Assembly: GCA_022184915.1 (NCBI GenBank)
Contig: JAGTJU010000006.1
Coordinates: 1-64,000 of the forward strand
DNA length: 64,000 nucleotides
Origin: Myxococcales bacterium
GTDB taxonomy: Bacteria; Myxococcota_A; Polyangia; Fen-1088
Direction of reading: 5' to 3'
Made by a program: the position numbers and the translations under genes. Every line of letters begins with the position of its first letter. Position 1 is the stretch's first letter. The notes under the pieces are model-generated. The model ran no database searches. It was not told the origin of the DNA and was given only the letters and a program-made list of their open reading frames with translations. This document shows positions 27,559-36,591 of this stretch, in pieces.

Positions 27559-27781
27559 GACGTGCGAGTTCCTCTCGAGGGGTGCCCCGGCGTAACCAAA
27601 ACCGTTACGCGGGCCCGCAGAGCGACGCGCCTGCTGCCCTGCGACCCCCTTCTTCTTGATCGTGTCCCGGGGCGAGGAACTTGAGGTCGGCGTGAGAGCG
27701 TATGGACTGGGCTTCGGGGATGCCGTCAGGAGGTTGCGTCCAGTTTTTGATCTTTGCGTCCGGCTGCCCTAGGGTCTCGAA

Positions 27782-28822
27782 GTGACCAAGCGAAACCCTT
27801 GGACGGGTCAGGAGGTACTCATCGTCGACCAAGACGAGCGGGTGCTGCGCGGCCTCGAGAAGCTGTTTCGCGACATCGACATGCTAGTCACCGGGCTTTC
27901 GGACGTCGAACGTGCGAAGGACCAGCTGTCGAACAAGTTCTTTCCCGTCGCCCTCATCGACCTCGACACACCCGGGCCCGACAAGGGGCTCGAGCTGCTC
28001 GCCTTCGCGAAGGAGAAGTCCCCCGTAACCAACCTCATCGTCATGAGCGGCCGCCGAACCTTCGAGGCCGCTTCGACGGCGTTCCGCGCAGGGGCCCTCG
28101 ACGTTGTGCCGAAGAGCCAGGATGCGGTGCTTTACCTTCGTGATCGCGTCATTCGTGCGTGTCAGGAAATCGAGGCCAAGACCGACACGCAACGCCTGCT
28201 CACGCAGCTCGGGGAAGTCCACGAAGACTTTCTCCGCGAGATGATGGACCTGTCCCGGCGCCTGGTGGATTTGGAAGACCGTTTGCTGTCGCGCGAGCAG
28301 GGCTCGTCCCCCTCGATGCACGAAATTGGGAACATTCCCGTGCTGCTTGTGGACGATGATGCCTCACTTTTCGGAGCCCTCGAGCGGCTCCTACCCGCCG
28401 AGAAAGGCTGGCGCATTCGGATTGCGCAAAGCGGGGGTGAAGCGTTGGACGCTGCGTCCCAGGCCCCCCCGCGCATCGCCGTCATCAAGGAGTCCTTGCC
28501 GGACTTGCCGAGTTCGATGGTGGTAAAAACCATCCGCAACGCCAGTCCCGAAGTGATGGTTCTGCTGTTCACGCCGCCGGCAGGCGCGACGGTGGGCGAG
28601 GTGAAGGTGGTCGAGAGCTCGCGGCTCATCACGCTCGTGCCCTCCTTCACGGACCCCACGCAACTGGCCTCGTCGCTCGAAGAGGTTCGGGAGGCCATCA
28701 AGCAGAAGGGCAAGGAGCGCAGGTACCTCAAGGTGTTTCGGCGCGACCACCTGGAGTTCATCAACCGCTACAACCGTCTACGGACCCGCCTGCAGACGCA
28801 GCTGGGGAAAAAGGACGAATGA
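27782..28822 (+). CDS. Two-receiver response-regulator-like protein
   Basis: The 346-residue protein starts at a GTG and carries two receiver domains with no output domain. REC1 (residues about 11-118) has the acidic pocket VDQDE, the phosphorylatable Asp60 in LIDLDTPG, Ser89 in VMSG, and Lys111 in VPKS, so it should be functional. A helical linker follows (TQLGEVHEDFLREMMDLSRR). REC2 (186-300) keeps the acidic pair LVDDDA but has Lys236 at the Asp position (AVIKESLPD) and no conserved Lys, so it is a pseudo-receiver. The C terminus is basic and helical (FRRDHLEFINRYNRLRTRLQ). It converges with hpt. Confidence 0.8.
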   Translation: MTKRNPWTGQEVLIVDQDERVLRGLEKLFRDIDMLVTGLSDVERAKDQLSNKFFPVALIDLDTPGPDKGLELLAFAKEKSPVTNLIVMSGRRTFEAASTAFRAGALDVVPKSQDAVLYLRDRVIRACQEIEAKTDTQRLLTQLGEVHEDFLREMMDLSRRLVDLEDRLLSREQGSSPSMHEIGNIPVLLVDDDASLFGALERLLPAEKGWRIRIAQSGGEALDAASQAPPRIAVIKESLPDLPSSMVVKTIRNASPEVMVLLFTPPAGATVGEVKVVESSRLITLVPSFTDPTQLASSLEEVREAIKQKGKERRYLKVFRRDHLEFINRYNRLRTRLQTQLGKKDE

Positions 28823-28855
28823 TGATCCCCACCCCCGACCTCGCGTCGCACGCGC

Positions 28856-29395
28856 TCAGGGGGGGGTGACCTTGAGCGCCCCGATATACGGAAGGTTCCG
28901 ATAGGACTGAGCCGCGTCGAGTCCGTAGCCCACCACGAAGTGGTCTGGGATCGAAAACCCGACGAAGTCCACGTCCACCTCCACCCGACGGCGGCTCGGC
29001 TTGTCGAGCAGTGCCGCGACCCACACGCTGGCGGGGCTCCGGGCCGCCAGAATGTGGCGGAGATAACGCAGTGTGAGTCCGGAGTCGACGATGTCCTCGA
29101 CGATGAGGACGTGTCGGCCCTCGACGGGCAGTGACAGGTCGCCTACCAATTCCACCACACCCGATGACTCGGTGCTGTCTCCGTAGCTGCGGAGGGTGAG
29201 GAAGTCGCACTGCAGTTCCCGAGAGATCCGCCGAACCAAGTCGGCGGTGAAGATGAACGCGCCTTTGAGGACACCCACCACGGTCAGCGGTCCCGGGGGA
29301 ATACGGACCTGGATTTCGTGGGCGAGTTCCGCAACACGAGCCATCAAGGCGGCTTCAGAAATCAAGGGTTCGACAGGTTCGGTTTGGGGCTGCAT
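28856..29395 (-). CDS. hpt: Hypoxanthine phosphoribosyltransferase
   Basis: The 179-residue product is a purine salvage enzyme that makes IMP (and usually GMP) from hypoxanthine (guanine) and PRPP. The PRPP-binding motif is VLIVEDIVDSGLT; VGVLKGAFIFTADLVRRI is the flexible loop region; VDFVGFSIPDHFVVGYGLD is the purine pocket. The ATG at 29395 is chosen because family members start shortly before the first helix; the frame extends further upstream but without matching residues. The start lies about 100 bases from that of a divergent TPR lipoprotein gene. Confidence 0.95.
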   Translation of the reverse strand: MQPQTEPVEPLISEAALMARVAELAHEIQVRIPPGPLTVVGVLKGAFIFTADLVRRISRELQCDFLTLRSYGDSTESSGVVELVGDLSLPVEGRHVLIVEDIVDSGLTLRYLRHILAARSPASVWVAALLDKPSRRRVEVDVDFVGFSIPDHFVVGYGLDAAQSYRNLPYIGALKVTPP

Positions 29396-29497
29396 GGGCC
29401 AGTATGGTGCGGGGGAGCGATCGGGCCCTGGGCCCTCGTACGGCCATGGGCGGGCGCGGTGTGGGAACCCAGAGGCCGGCAGGATGTCATAGAATCG

Positions 29498-30853
29498 ATG
29501 CACATGGATCCCGTTCTGCGCCTCGATCCTTCTTCGGCGGCTCATCGCCCTTCGGCTGCGCCGGAACGCGCCCCCAAGGGCCGCTGGAGGTACGTATCGG
29601 CGCTACTCGTCGTGAGCGCCTTTTCAGGATGCGCCACCTCGCGGGGAGGGGCCGGGGAGGCACGATCCGAGCCCGTGCGCTACGACATGGAGCCCGTCGA
29701 GATCACGGCCACCCGCGAGGGCGCCGAGGTAACAGTCGACGCCTACGACGCGCAAGAGCTGTTCGAGCGCGCCAGTCAGGCCTACGCGGAGAAGCGATTC
29801 GACGACGCCCTTGGCCACTATCGCCGGCTGATGAAGTCGTTTGCCTCGTCGGCGCAGGCGAAGGCCGCGCAATACAATCTGGGACTCGTTCATCAAGACC
29901 AGGGTCAATGGGCGGAGGCCGCAGCCGAGTTCCGCAGGTTCATCGACGCTCATCCCGAGAGCCCCGACGTCAAGGATGCGTACTTCCAGCTGGGGATCTC
30001 CCTGGCGGAGGCAAAGCAGTGGCTGCCCTCGGAGCAGGTCTTCGTGACTCTCATCGAACGAAAGGACCTCACGGCCGACGACCGGGTGGAGGCCCTTACG
30101 CGTCGTGCCGTCGCCCGTTACAACCTGGATGACCTGGACACCGCCGAGTACGTGCTGCGAGAGGTCTTCTTTTTCAAGCGCCGGCTCGAGGTGACGAACG
30201 AGGAGCGGCTGGACACCGACTATTTTCTCGCGCTCGCGCAGCTGATGCTGGGCGAGATCTCCCACAAGCGCTCGAACGCCGTGCCGCTCAGGTGGCCCGA
30301 AAGCCAAATGAAGAAGGACCTCGAGGAAAAAGCCCGGCAGCTCCTTGAGGCCCGTCGGCGCTACATTGACGCGGTTCGCTACGGAAACGCGCGCATCGCT
30401 TCCATGGCCGCGTTTCAGATCGGGACGCTCTTCCAGGAGTTCTACGACGCCGTCATGGCGGTCCCCGAACCCACGGATCTCGGCGGCGACGACAAGTTGG
30501 AGCAGCGCAGCGTATACCGGGACGAGCTGCGTGACCGGCTGCGCATCGTATTGGAGAAGGCTCTGCGCGGCCACGAGCACAACCTCGAGCTCTTCGAACG
30601 CCTGGGCGTCGAGACCGAGTGGGTCACGAAGTCCCGTGAGGCCATCGACAAGTTGAGGAGCCTTCTCTTTCCGGCGCCGGGTCTTGAAGCGGCCAGGCCG
30701 GACCCCAAGGCACCCTCGAACGCCAACGATGAGCGCCCCGCTGAGCCGCCCGAGCCCACAGGAACGGAGCGACCCGCTCCCACCCTGGACGGTGCGGCCC
30801 CGGAGCGTCGAGCGCCGTCGGCACCTCCGGGTCCTGCCCGGCGCGTCCTCTGA
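29498..30853 (+). CDS. TPR-repeat lipoprotein
   Basis: The 451-residue product has a Arg/Pro-rich N terminus, a hydrophobic stretch YVSALLVVSAFSGC with a lipobox-like Cys near residue 45, and then TPR-like repeats. One is SQAYAEKRFDDALGHYRRLM, followed by YNLGLVHQDQGQWAEAAAEF and AYFQLGISLAEAKQWLPSEQ, as in periplasmic TPR lipoproteins such as BamD or the gliding-related TPR lipoproteins of myxobacteria. The end is a low-complexity Pro/Ala/Glu tail. Start uncertain: 29504 is also possible. It is not clearly part of an operon; a promoter and tRNA genes follow. Confidence 0.78.
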   Translation: MHMDPVLRLDPSSAAHRPSAAPERAPKGRWRYVSALLVVSAFSGCATSRGGAGEARSEPVRYDMEPVEITATREGAEVTVDAYDAQELFERASQAYAEKRFDDALGHYRRLMKSFASSAQAKAAQYNLGLVHQDQGQWAEAAAEFRRFIDAHPESPDVKDAYFQLGISLAEAKQWLPSEQVFVTLIERKDLTADDRVEALTRRAVARYNLDDLDTAEYVLREVFFFKRRLEVTNEERLDTDYFLALAQLMLGEISHKRSNAVPLRWPESQMKKDLEEKARQLLEARRRYIDAVRYGNARIASMAAFQIGTLFQEFYDAVMAVPEPTDLGGDDKLEQRSVYRDELRDRLRIVLEKALRGHEHNLELFERLGVETEWVTKSREAIDKLRSLLFPAPGLEAARPDPKAPSNANDERPAEPPEPTGTERPAPTLDGAAPERRAPSAPPGPARRVL

Positions 30854-31223
30854 ACGAAGCGCGTCGGTGCCGCGCTCGGGCTCGCGCCGCGCCGCGCCCA
30901 ATCTGGGGCATCTTTGCTACCGGGGAGCCACCAAGGACGGGAAGCTTGCAAAAATCCCCCGTAAGTCTTTGCCGAGCTGCCCCTAAGTCGCTATCTTCCG
31001 CGTCCCGCCGAACGCCGTGCAGCGGGACCCGTGGACCGATGTCGCTCATCGAAAAGTCTGTCTTTGGCTTCATCGGCGAGCCCAGAAATGCTTGACACGT
31101 CGCCGGGCGCGGAGTAAACGTTCGCGCTCTAAAAGCCCACGGGAGCTGTGCGCCCGAGGACACCTAAAACCTAAATTAGCGAGATCACATAACTTATCGG
31201 AGCGGGCGGAGCGAGCCGCAGGT
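30854..31223 (+). promoter_or_regulatory. Non-coding gap with the tRNA-tuf operon promoter
   Basis: No gene is seen in these 370 bases. A good promoter lies at 31092-31120: TTGACA, a 17-base spacer, then TAAACG, followed by a GC-rich stretch as in stable-RNA promoters. The -35 is a perfect match and the -10 a weak one (three of six). Transcription would begin near 31127, about 97 bases before the first tRNA. Confidence 0.55.
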
Positions 31224-31296
31224 GCTGGCGTAGCTCAATTGGTAGAGCAGCTGATTTGTAATCAGCAGGTTGCGGGTTCGAGTCCCATCGCCAGCT
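31224..31296 (+). tRNA. tRNA-Thr (anticodon TGT)
   Basis: The acceptor arms GCTGGCG and CGCCAGC pair perfectly. The D arm (TAGCTCAATTGGTAGAGCA), anticodon loop TTTGTAA and T arm (GGTTCGAGTCC) are in place. The TGT anticodon reads ACA. No CCA is encoded. It is the first of four tRNA genes before a tuf gene, the same order as thrU-tyrU-glyT-thrT-tufB of E. coli. Confidence 0.95.
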
Positions 31297-31352
31297 CGTA
31301 ACGTAGAAGACCGGAATAAGCCTAATCAGAGCCTAGTTAATCAACACTTCCC

Positions 31353-31434
31353 GGAGGGATTCCCGAGCGGTCAAAGGGACCAGACTGTAAATCTGGCGCC
31401 TCAGGCTTCGAAGGTTCGAATCCTTCTCCCTCCA
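31353..31434 (+). tRNA. tRNA-Tyr (anticodon GTA)
   Basis: GGAGGGA pairs with TCCCTCC and the anticodon loop is CTGTAAA. The gene is 82 bases because of a long variable arm, as expected for tRNA-Tyr. CCA is not encoded. Confidence 0.95.
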
Positions 31435-31515
31435 CAACCCGGCCGTTCGTACCGCAACGAACTCACCACCACCCCAAAGACTCTTACGGAGACGACCACA
31501 GCTTAACCACCCACT

Positions 31516-31588
<73 letters not shown>

Positions 31589-31633
31589 CGGCAACACTCA
31601 TCGACAAATAACGAACCTGTCCGAACGATATCC

Positions 31634-31706
31634 GCCCACCTAGCTCAGTTGGTAGAGCACGTCCTTGGTAAGGACGAGGTCACCAGTTCAATCCTGGTGG
31701 TGGGCT
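31634..31706 (+). tRNA. tRNA-Thr (anticodon GGT)
   Basis: GCCCACC pairs with GGTGGGC, and the loop TTGGTAA gives the GGT anticodon. It lies 51 bases before the tuf-like gene, and no CCA is encoded. Confidence 0.95.
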
Positions 31707-31757
31707 CGAAGGACATCGACCTAGAACCAAACGAAAGCGACCTGCGGGAGAGCAGAC

Positions 31758-32962
<1,205 letters not shown>

Positions 32963-33023
32963 TCCTCGGACCAGACATTGAGAACATCTCCTTCACACGG
33001 GAGCGCGCGAGGCGGGGTCATCG

Positions 33024-33064
33024 ACTCCGCCTGCGGGCGTTCTAAGCCCTCCTCGCAGGGGAGT
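33024..33064 (+). other. Stable hairpin between tuf copy 1 and tRNA-Trp
   Basis: ACTCC-g-CCTGCG pairs with CGCAGG-GGAGT, with one bulged base and an inner GGC/GCC helix. No T run follows, so it may be an RNA-processing site or a weak terminator; it might separate tuf messenger from the tRNA. Confidence 0.5.
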
Positions 33065-33088
33065 TCGGTCCGTGTGGAGGGGGGACAT

Positions 33089-33161
33089 AGGGCAGTAGCT
33101 CTAATGGTAGAGCAGCGGACTCCAAATCCGCGGGTTGGGGGTTCGAGTCCCTCCTGCCCTG
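33089..33161 (+). tRNA. tRNA-Trp (anticodon CCA)
   Basis: AGGGCAG pairs with CTGCCCT; the loop CTCCAAA gives the CCA anticodon. D and T arms are regular. It sits between tuf and secE, as in many bacteria; no CCA end is encoded. Confidence 0.95.
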
Positions 33162-33229
33162 CATTCGGCTCGCGCCACGTCGTGGCGGTCTGAAGCCTCA
33201 TTGAAGACACCTCTGTCGGGAACCGGTTG

Positions 33230-33586
33230 ATGGGATCCAACAAATACATCCATTTCTTCTTCGGCTGCGCGGCGCTGATTCTAGCGTTGCTGCTCTCGTT
33301 GAGCATCGACTGGGTCTGGAACTACTTTGCCAAGCCTCCTCAGCTGGCCGTCAACCTCATCGCGGTCGGCATCACTGCGGTTGTCACCCTGGTCGCCTAC
33401 AGGAACGACAACCTCCACGGCACCGTCACGGACATCTTCCACGAGCTGGAAAAGGTCACTTGGCCCACCCGCAAAGAGACCTCCGCGGCAACCGTGGTGG
33501 TCATTGTGACGGTGGTCATTTCGGCACTGCTGCTGAGTGCAATCGACAGCGTGTGGTCGTTCCTGACGACAACGGTGCTCAGTTGA
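33230..33586 (+). CDS. secE: Preprotein translocase subunit SecE
   Basis: The 118-residue protein is SecE, a part of the SecYEG channel. Three membrane spans are predicted, as in E. coli: near residues 10-30, 40-58 and 90-112. The conserved cytoplasmic segment LEKVTWPTRKET precedes the last span. The ATG at 33230 is used; a TTG immediately before is also in frame. Order secE-nusG is conserved. Confidence 0.95.
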   Translation: MGSNKYIHFFFGCAALILALLLSLSIDWVWNYFAKPPQLAVNLIAVGITAVVTLVAYRNDNLHGTVTDIFHELEKVTWPTRKETSAATVVVIVTVVISALLLSAIDSVWSFLTTTVLS

Positions 33587-33633
33587 AGCCTCCGGTAGCA
33601 ACACGACAGACGGTCGAGAAGACGGCGGACGTA

Positions 33634-34176
33634 ATGAGCGAGAACACGGGCGAAATCAGAACGATGCGGTGGTACGTCGTTCACACCTACTCCGGACACG
33701 AGAACAAGGCCAAGCTCTCGCTGTTGGACCGTGTGCGCCAGGCGGGGATGGACGCTCGCTTCGGCGAGGTGCTGATCCCCACCGAAACGGTCAACGAGCT
33801 CGTCAAAGGGCAGAAGCGTTCGACGACGAGAAAGTTCTTCCCAGGCTACATGTTCGTTCAGATGGAGATGGACCAGGAGACGTTCCACCTGGTGAAGAAC
33901 ACTCCCAAGATCACGGGCTTCCTGGGCGGCACCAATCCGCAGCCCGTCAAAGAGAACGAGATTCAGACGCTCGCCGATGGTTCGCCCAAGGCGAAGTCCC
34001 GTGTCTCCTTCGACGAAGGAGAGACGGTTCGCGTGATCGAGGGGCCTTTCGCCAATTTTTCGGGCGAGATCATTGAGGTAAAGGCCGACAAGGAAAAGGT
34101 TCGAGTGAATCTGTCGATCTTCGGCCGGGCAACTCCGGTCGAGCTCGAATTCCGTCAGGTTGAAAAGACCGGCTAA
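33634..34176 (+). CDS. nusG: Transcription termination/antitermination protein NusG
   Basis: This 180-residue protein binds RNA polymerase and links it to Rho or ribosomes. The NGN domain shows MRWYVVHTYSGHENKAKLSL and RKFFPGYMFVQMEM; the C-terminal KOW domain shows VIEGPFANFSGEIIEV and LSIFGRATPVELEF. Start ATG at 33634 gives normal family length. It lies 47 bases after secE and 27 before rplK. Confidence 0.97.
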   Translation: MSENTGEIRTMRWYVVHTYSGHENKAKLSLLDRVRQAGMDARFGEVLIPTETVNELVKGQKRSTTRKFFPGYMFVQMEMDQETFHLVKNTPKITGFLGGTNPQPVKENEIQTLADGSPKAKSRVSFDEGETVRVIEGPFANFSGEIIEVKADKEKVRVNLSIFGRATPVELEFRQVEKTG

Positions 34177-34203
34177 TTGCGCCGGATGATTTGGTGAATA
34201 GCG

Positions 34204-34650
34204 ATGAAGAAGGTTCAAGGTTACATCAAGCTGCAGATCCCCGCCGGTAAGGCAAACCCGGCTCCGCCCATTGGCCCAGCACTCGGCCAACACGGCGTGA
34301 ACATCATGGAGTTCTGCAAGCAGTTCAACGCCAAAACGCAGGCTCAGGCGAAGGAAGATCTGACGATCCCCGTGGTGATCACGGTCTTCTCCGATCGCTC
34401 GTTCACCTTCATCACGAAGACACCGCCTGCCTCGGTTCTCATCAAAAAAGCGGCGGGCCTGCCTACCGCGAAGAAGCCTGGTTCGGGTTCGAAAGAGCCG
34501 AACAAGGTGAAGGTGGGGAAGCTCACCAAGAAGCAGGTTGAAGAAATCGCCAAGACCAAGCTGTCTGACCTCAACACCACCGACGTGGAAGCAGCCATGC
34601 GAACCATCGCTGGCACGGCCCGTTCGATGGGTGTCGAAGTCGAGGCGTAA
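34204..34650 (+). CDS. rplK: Ribosomal protein L11
   Basis: The 148-residue protein has [20 protein letters not shown] at the N terminus and [15 protein letters not shown], and its C-terminal domain binds the GTPase-associated part of 23S rRNA. The C-terminal helix ends [20 protein letters not shown]. Length and sequence are standard. It lies upstream of rplA, as usual. Confidence 0.97.
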   Translation: MKKVQGYIKLQIPAGKANPAPPIGPALGQHGVNIMEFCKQFNAKTQAQAKEDLTIPVVITVFSDRSFTFITKTPPASVLIKKAAGLPTAKKPGSGSKEPNKVKVGKLTKKQVEEIAKTKLSDLNTTDVEAAMRTIAGTARSMGVEVEA

Positions 34651-34684
34651 GTGCCGGGTCCGGTGAGGAAACAAGGAACACAAC

Positions 34685-35401
34685 ATGGGTAAGCACGGAA
34701 AGAAATTCCGGCGCTCGGCTGCGAAGGTCGAGACCGGAAAGCGCTTCACGCTCGACGAAGCGTGTTCGCTATTGCCAGAGACGAAGGTGGCGAAGTTCGA
34801 CGAAAGCGTCGACATCGCCGTTCGCCTGGGCGTCGATCCTAAGCACGCCGACCAGATGGTCCGCGGCGCGGTGGTTCTGCCCCACGGCACGGGAAAAACG
34901 CTGCGCGTCGTTGTCGTGGCCAAGGGCGACAAGGCCAAGGAGGCGCAGGACGCAGGCGCCGACCACGTGGGTGCCGACGAGTTGGTGGAGAGGATCCAGA
35001 AAGAAAACTGGACCGACTTCGACTCGCTCGTGGCCACTCCCGACATGATGGGTCTCGTGGGTCGTCTCGGCCGTGTGCTCGGTCCCAAGGGGCTGATGCC
35101 GAACCCGAAGGTGGGGACGGTAACGCCCGACGTAGCGAAGGCGGTACGGGAGCTGAAAGCCGGTCGCGTGGAGTTCCGCGTGGAGAAGGCAGGCATCGTG
35201 CACTCCCGGATCGGGAAGGTCTCCTTCGGTCCGCAGAAGATCCGAGAGAACGCAAAAGCGCTGCTCGAGACCCTGATGCGTCTAAAGCCCTCGACAGCGA
35301 AGGGCGCGTACGTTAAATCGGTCAGCCTGTCAACGACGATGGGTCCTGGTCTTCGCCTCGACACCGCGCCGCTGATCGCCGAGCTCGAAGCTGCTCGCTA
35401 A
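34685..35401 (+). CDS. rplA: Ribosomal protein L1
   Basis: The 238-residue L1 has YLLxxA-like start ([14 protein letters not shown]) and signatures [19 protein letters not shown] and [19 protein letters not shown]. In many bacteria L1 represses its own operon by binding the messenger leader; I cannot see such a leader clearly here. It lies 15 bases before rplJ. Confidence 0.97.
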   Translation: MGKHGKKFRRSAAKVETGKRFTLDEACSLLPETKVAKFDESVDIAVRLGVDPKHADQMVRGAVVLPHGTGKTLRVVVVAKGDKAKEAQDAGADHVGADELVERIQKENWTDFDSLVATPDMMGLVGRLGRVLGPKGLMPNPKVGTVTPDVAKAVRELKAGRVEFRVEKAGIVHSRIGKVSFGPQKIRENAKALLETLMRLKPSTAKGAYVKSVSLSTTMGPGLRLDTAPLIAELEAAR

Positions 35402-35416
35402 GTAGGAGAGCCGACA

Positions 35417-35932
35417 GTGGACCGAACCCAAAAATCCGAATCGCTGGCCAGCCTGAAAGAGAAGCTGGCCAAGGCGCAGAGCCTGGTCATCGCCGACTTC
35501 CGAGGCCTGACGGTGGACAAAGACACCGCCATGCGTAACGAATTCCGCAAGGCAGGCTGCGAGTACAAGGTCGTGAAGAACAAGCTTCTCGGCCTGGCCG
35601 TGAAGGACACCGCCATGGCGTCCATCAAGCCCCTCTTGGCCGGACCGACCGCCATCGCCTACTCCTTCGAGGACGCGGGTGCACCTGCCAAGGTGCTGAC
35701 CAAGTTCGCCAAGGGCGAGGAGAAGCTGCAGATAAAAGGCGGCTACGTGGACGGAAAAGCCCTCGATGCCAATGGCGTCGAGATGCTGTCGAAGATGCCC
35801 GGCAAAGACGAGATGCGGGCTACCTTCCTGGCGACCCTCAATGCCGTACCGCAGACGTTCATGCGCTTGCTCAACGCGGCCCCCCAGAGTTTCGTGTACC
35901 TGCTCAAGGCGCGCGAGGATCAGCAAAAGTAG
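35417..35932 (+). CDS. rplJ: Ribosomal protein L10
   Basis: This 171-residue L10 starts at GTG 35417. It anchors the L7/L12 stalk. Motifs include AQSLVIADFRGLTVDKDT, EYKVVKNKLLGLA and PLLAGPTAIAYS; the C-terminal helix ends TFMRLLNAAPQSFVYLLKA. The following rplL is 88 bases downstream. Confidence 0.96.
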   Translation: MDRTQKSESLASLKEKLAKAQSLVIADFRGLTVDKDTAMRNEFRKAGCEYKVVKNKLLGLAVKDTAMASIKPLLAGPTAIAYSFEDAGAPAKVLTKFAKGEEKLQIKGGYVDGKALDANGVEMLSKMPGKDEMRATFLATLNAVPQTFMRLLNAAPQSFVYLLKAREDQQK

Positions 35933-36020
35933 TCAGTACCCCAAGAACCCATCGAAGCCGCCGCCGAGCGACGCGCATCAAGATTTCCCAAGCTGAGAAA
36001 GATAGAAGGAGACCCTTACA

Positions 36021-36410
36021 ATGGCCGACGTGACCAAGGAACAAGTCGTTGATTTTCTCTCCCAGATGTCCGTGATGGACCTCGCCGCTCTCACCAAGGA
36101 GCTGGAGCAGAAGTGGGGCGTTTCTGCTGCCCCTGTGGCCGTGGCGGGCGTGGCCGCCCCCGCTGGAGGCGCCGGCGATGCCGCTGCCGCCGCCGAGCAG
36201 ACTGAATTCACCGTTGTGCTCGCCGAGGCGGGTGGCAACAAGATCGGTGTCATCAAGGCCGTTCGCGAAGTCACCAGCCTTGGCCTCAAGGAAGCCAAGG
36301 ACCTGGTTGACGGCGCTCCCAAGCCCGTCAAAGAGGGCGTGTCCAAGGACGAGGCTCAGAGCGTCAAGAAGAAGCTCGAAGAGGCTGGCGCCAAGGTCGA
36401 GATCAAGTAA
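36021..36410 (+). CDS. rplL: Ribosomal protein L7/L12
   Basis: The 129-residue stalk protein has an N-terminal dimer domain ([20 protein letters not shown]), an Ala/Gly-rich hinge, and the factor-binding domain with [20 protein letters not shown], all typical. A GAAGGAG ribosome site precedes the start. A gap of 181 bases with a hairpin follows before rpoB. Confidence 0.97.
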   Translation: MADVTKEQVVDFLSQMSVMDLAALTKELEQKWGVSAAPVAVAGVAAPAGGAGDAAAAAEQTEFTVVLAEAGGNKIGVIKAVREVTSLGLKEAKDLVDGAPKPVKEGVSKDEAQSVKKKLEEAGAKVEIK

Positions 36411-36478
36411 ATCCCTTCGGTTGCGAAATCTCGACTTGACGGCAAACCCGTCGACATTAGCCGGTGGTCGTCAGTTCA

Positions 36479-36504
36479 CCCCCGGGGCTTCGACGCCCAG
36501 GGGG
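36479..36504 (+). promoter_or_regulatory. Hairpin in the rplL-rpoB gap (possible attenuator or processing site)
   Basis: CCCCC-g-GGGC pairs with GCCC-a-GGGGG over a six-base loop (TTCGAC), with one mismatch. No T run follows. E. coli has an attenuator and an RNase III site in the same place, so this may lower rpoBC expression relative to rplL, but that is inference. Confidence 0.45.
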
Positions 36505-36591
36505 GAGGACTGTCGACCGTCGGCCATTTGCAGTCGCTTTGCAGTCGCTCCGATCGTTAGGGCCGTTTCGAGCGTATAAGAGGGAGAATCA

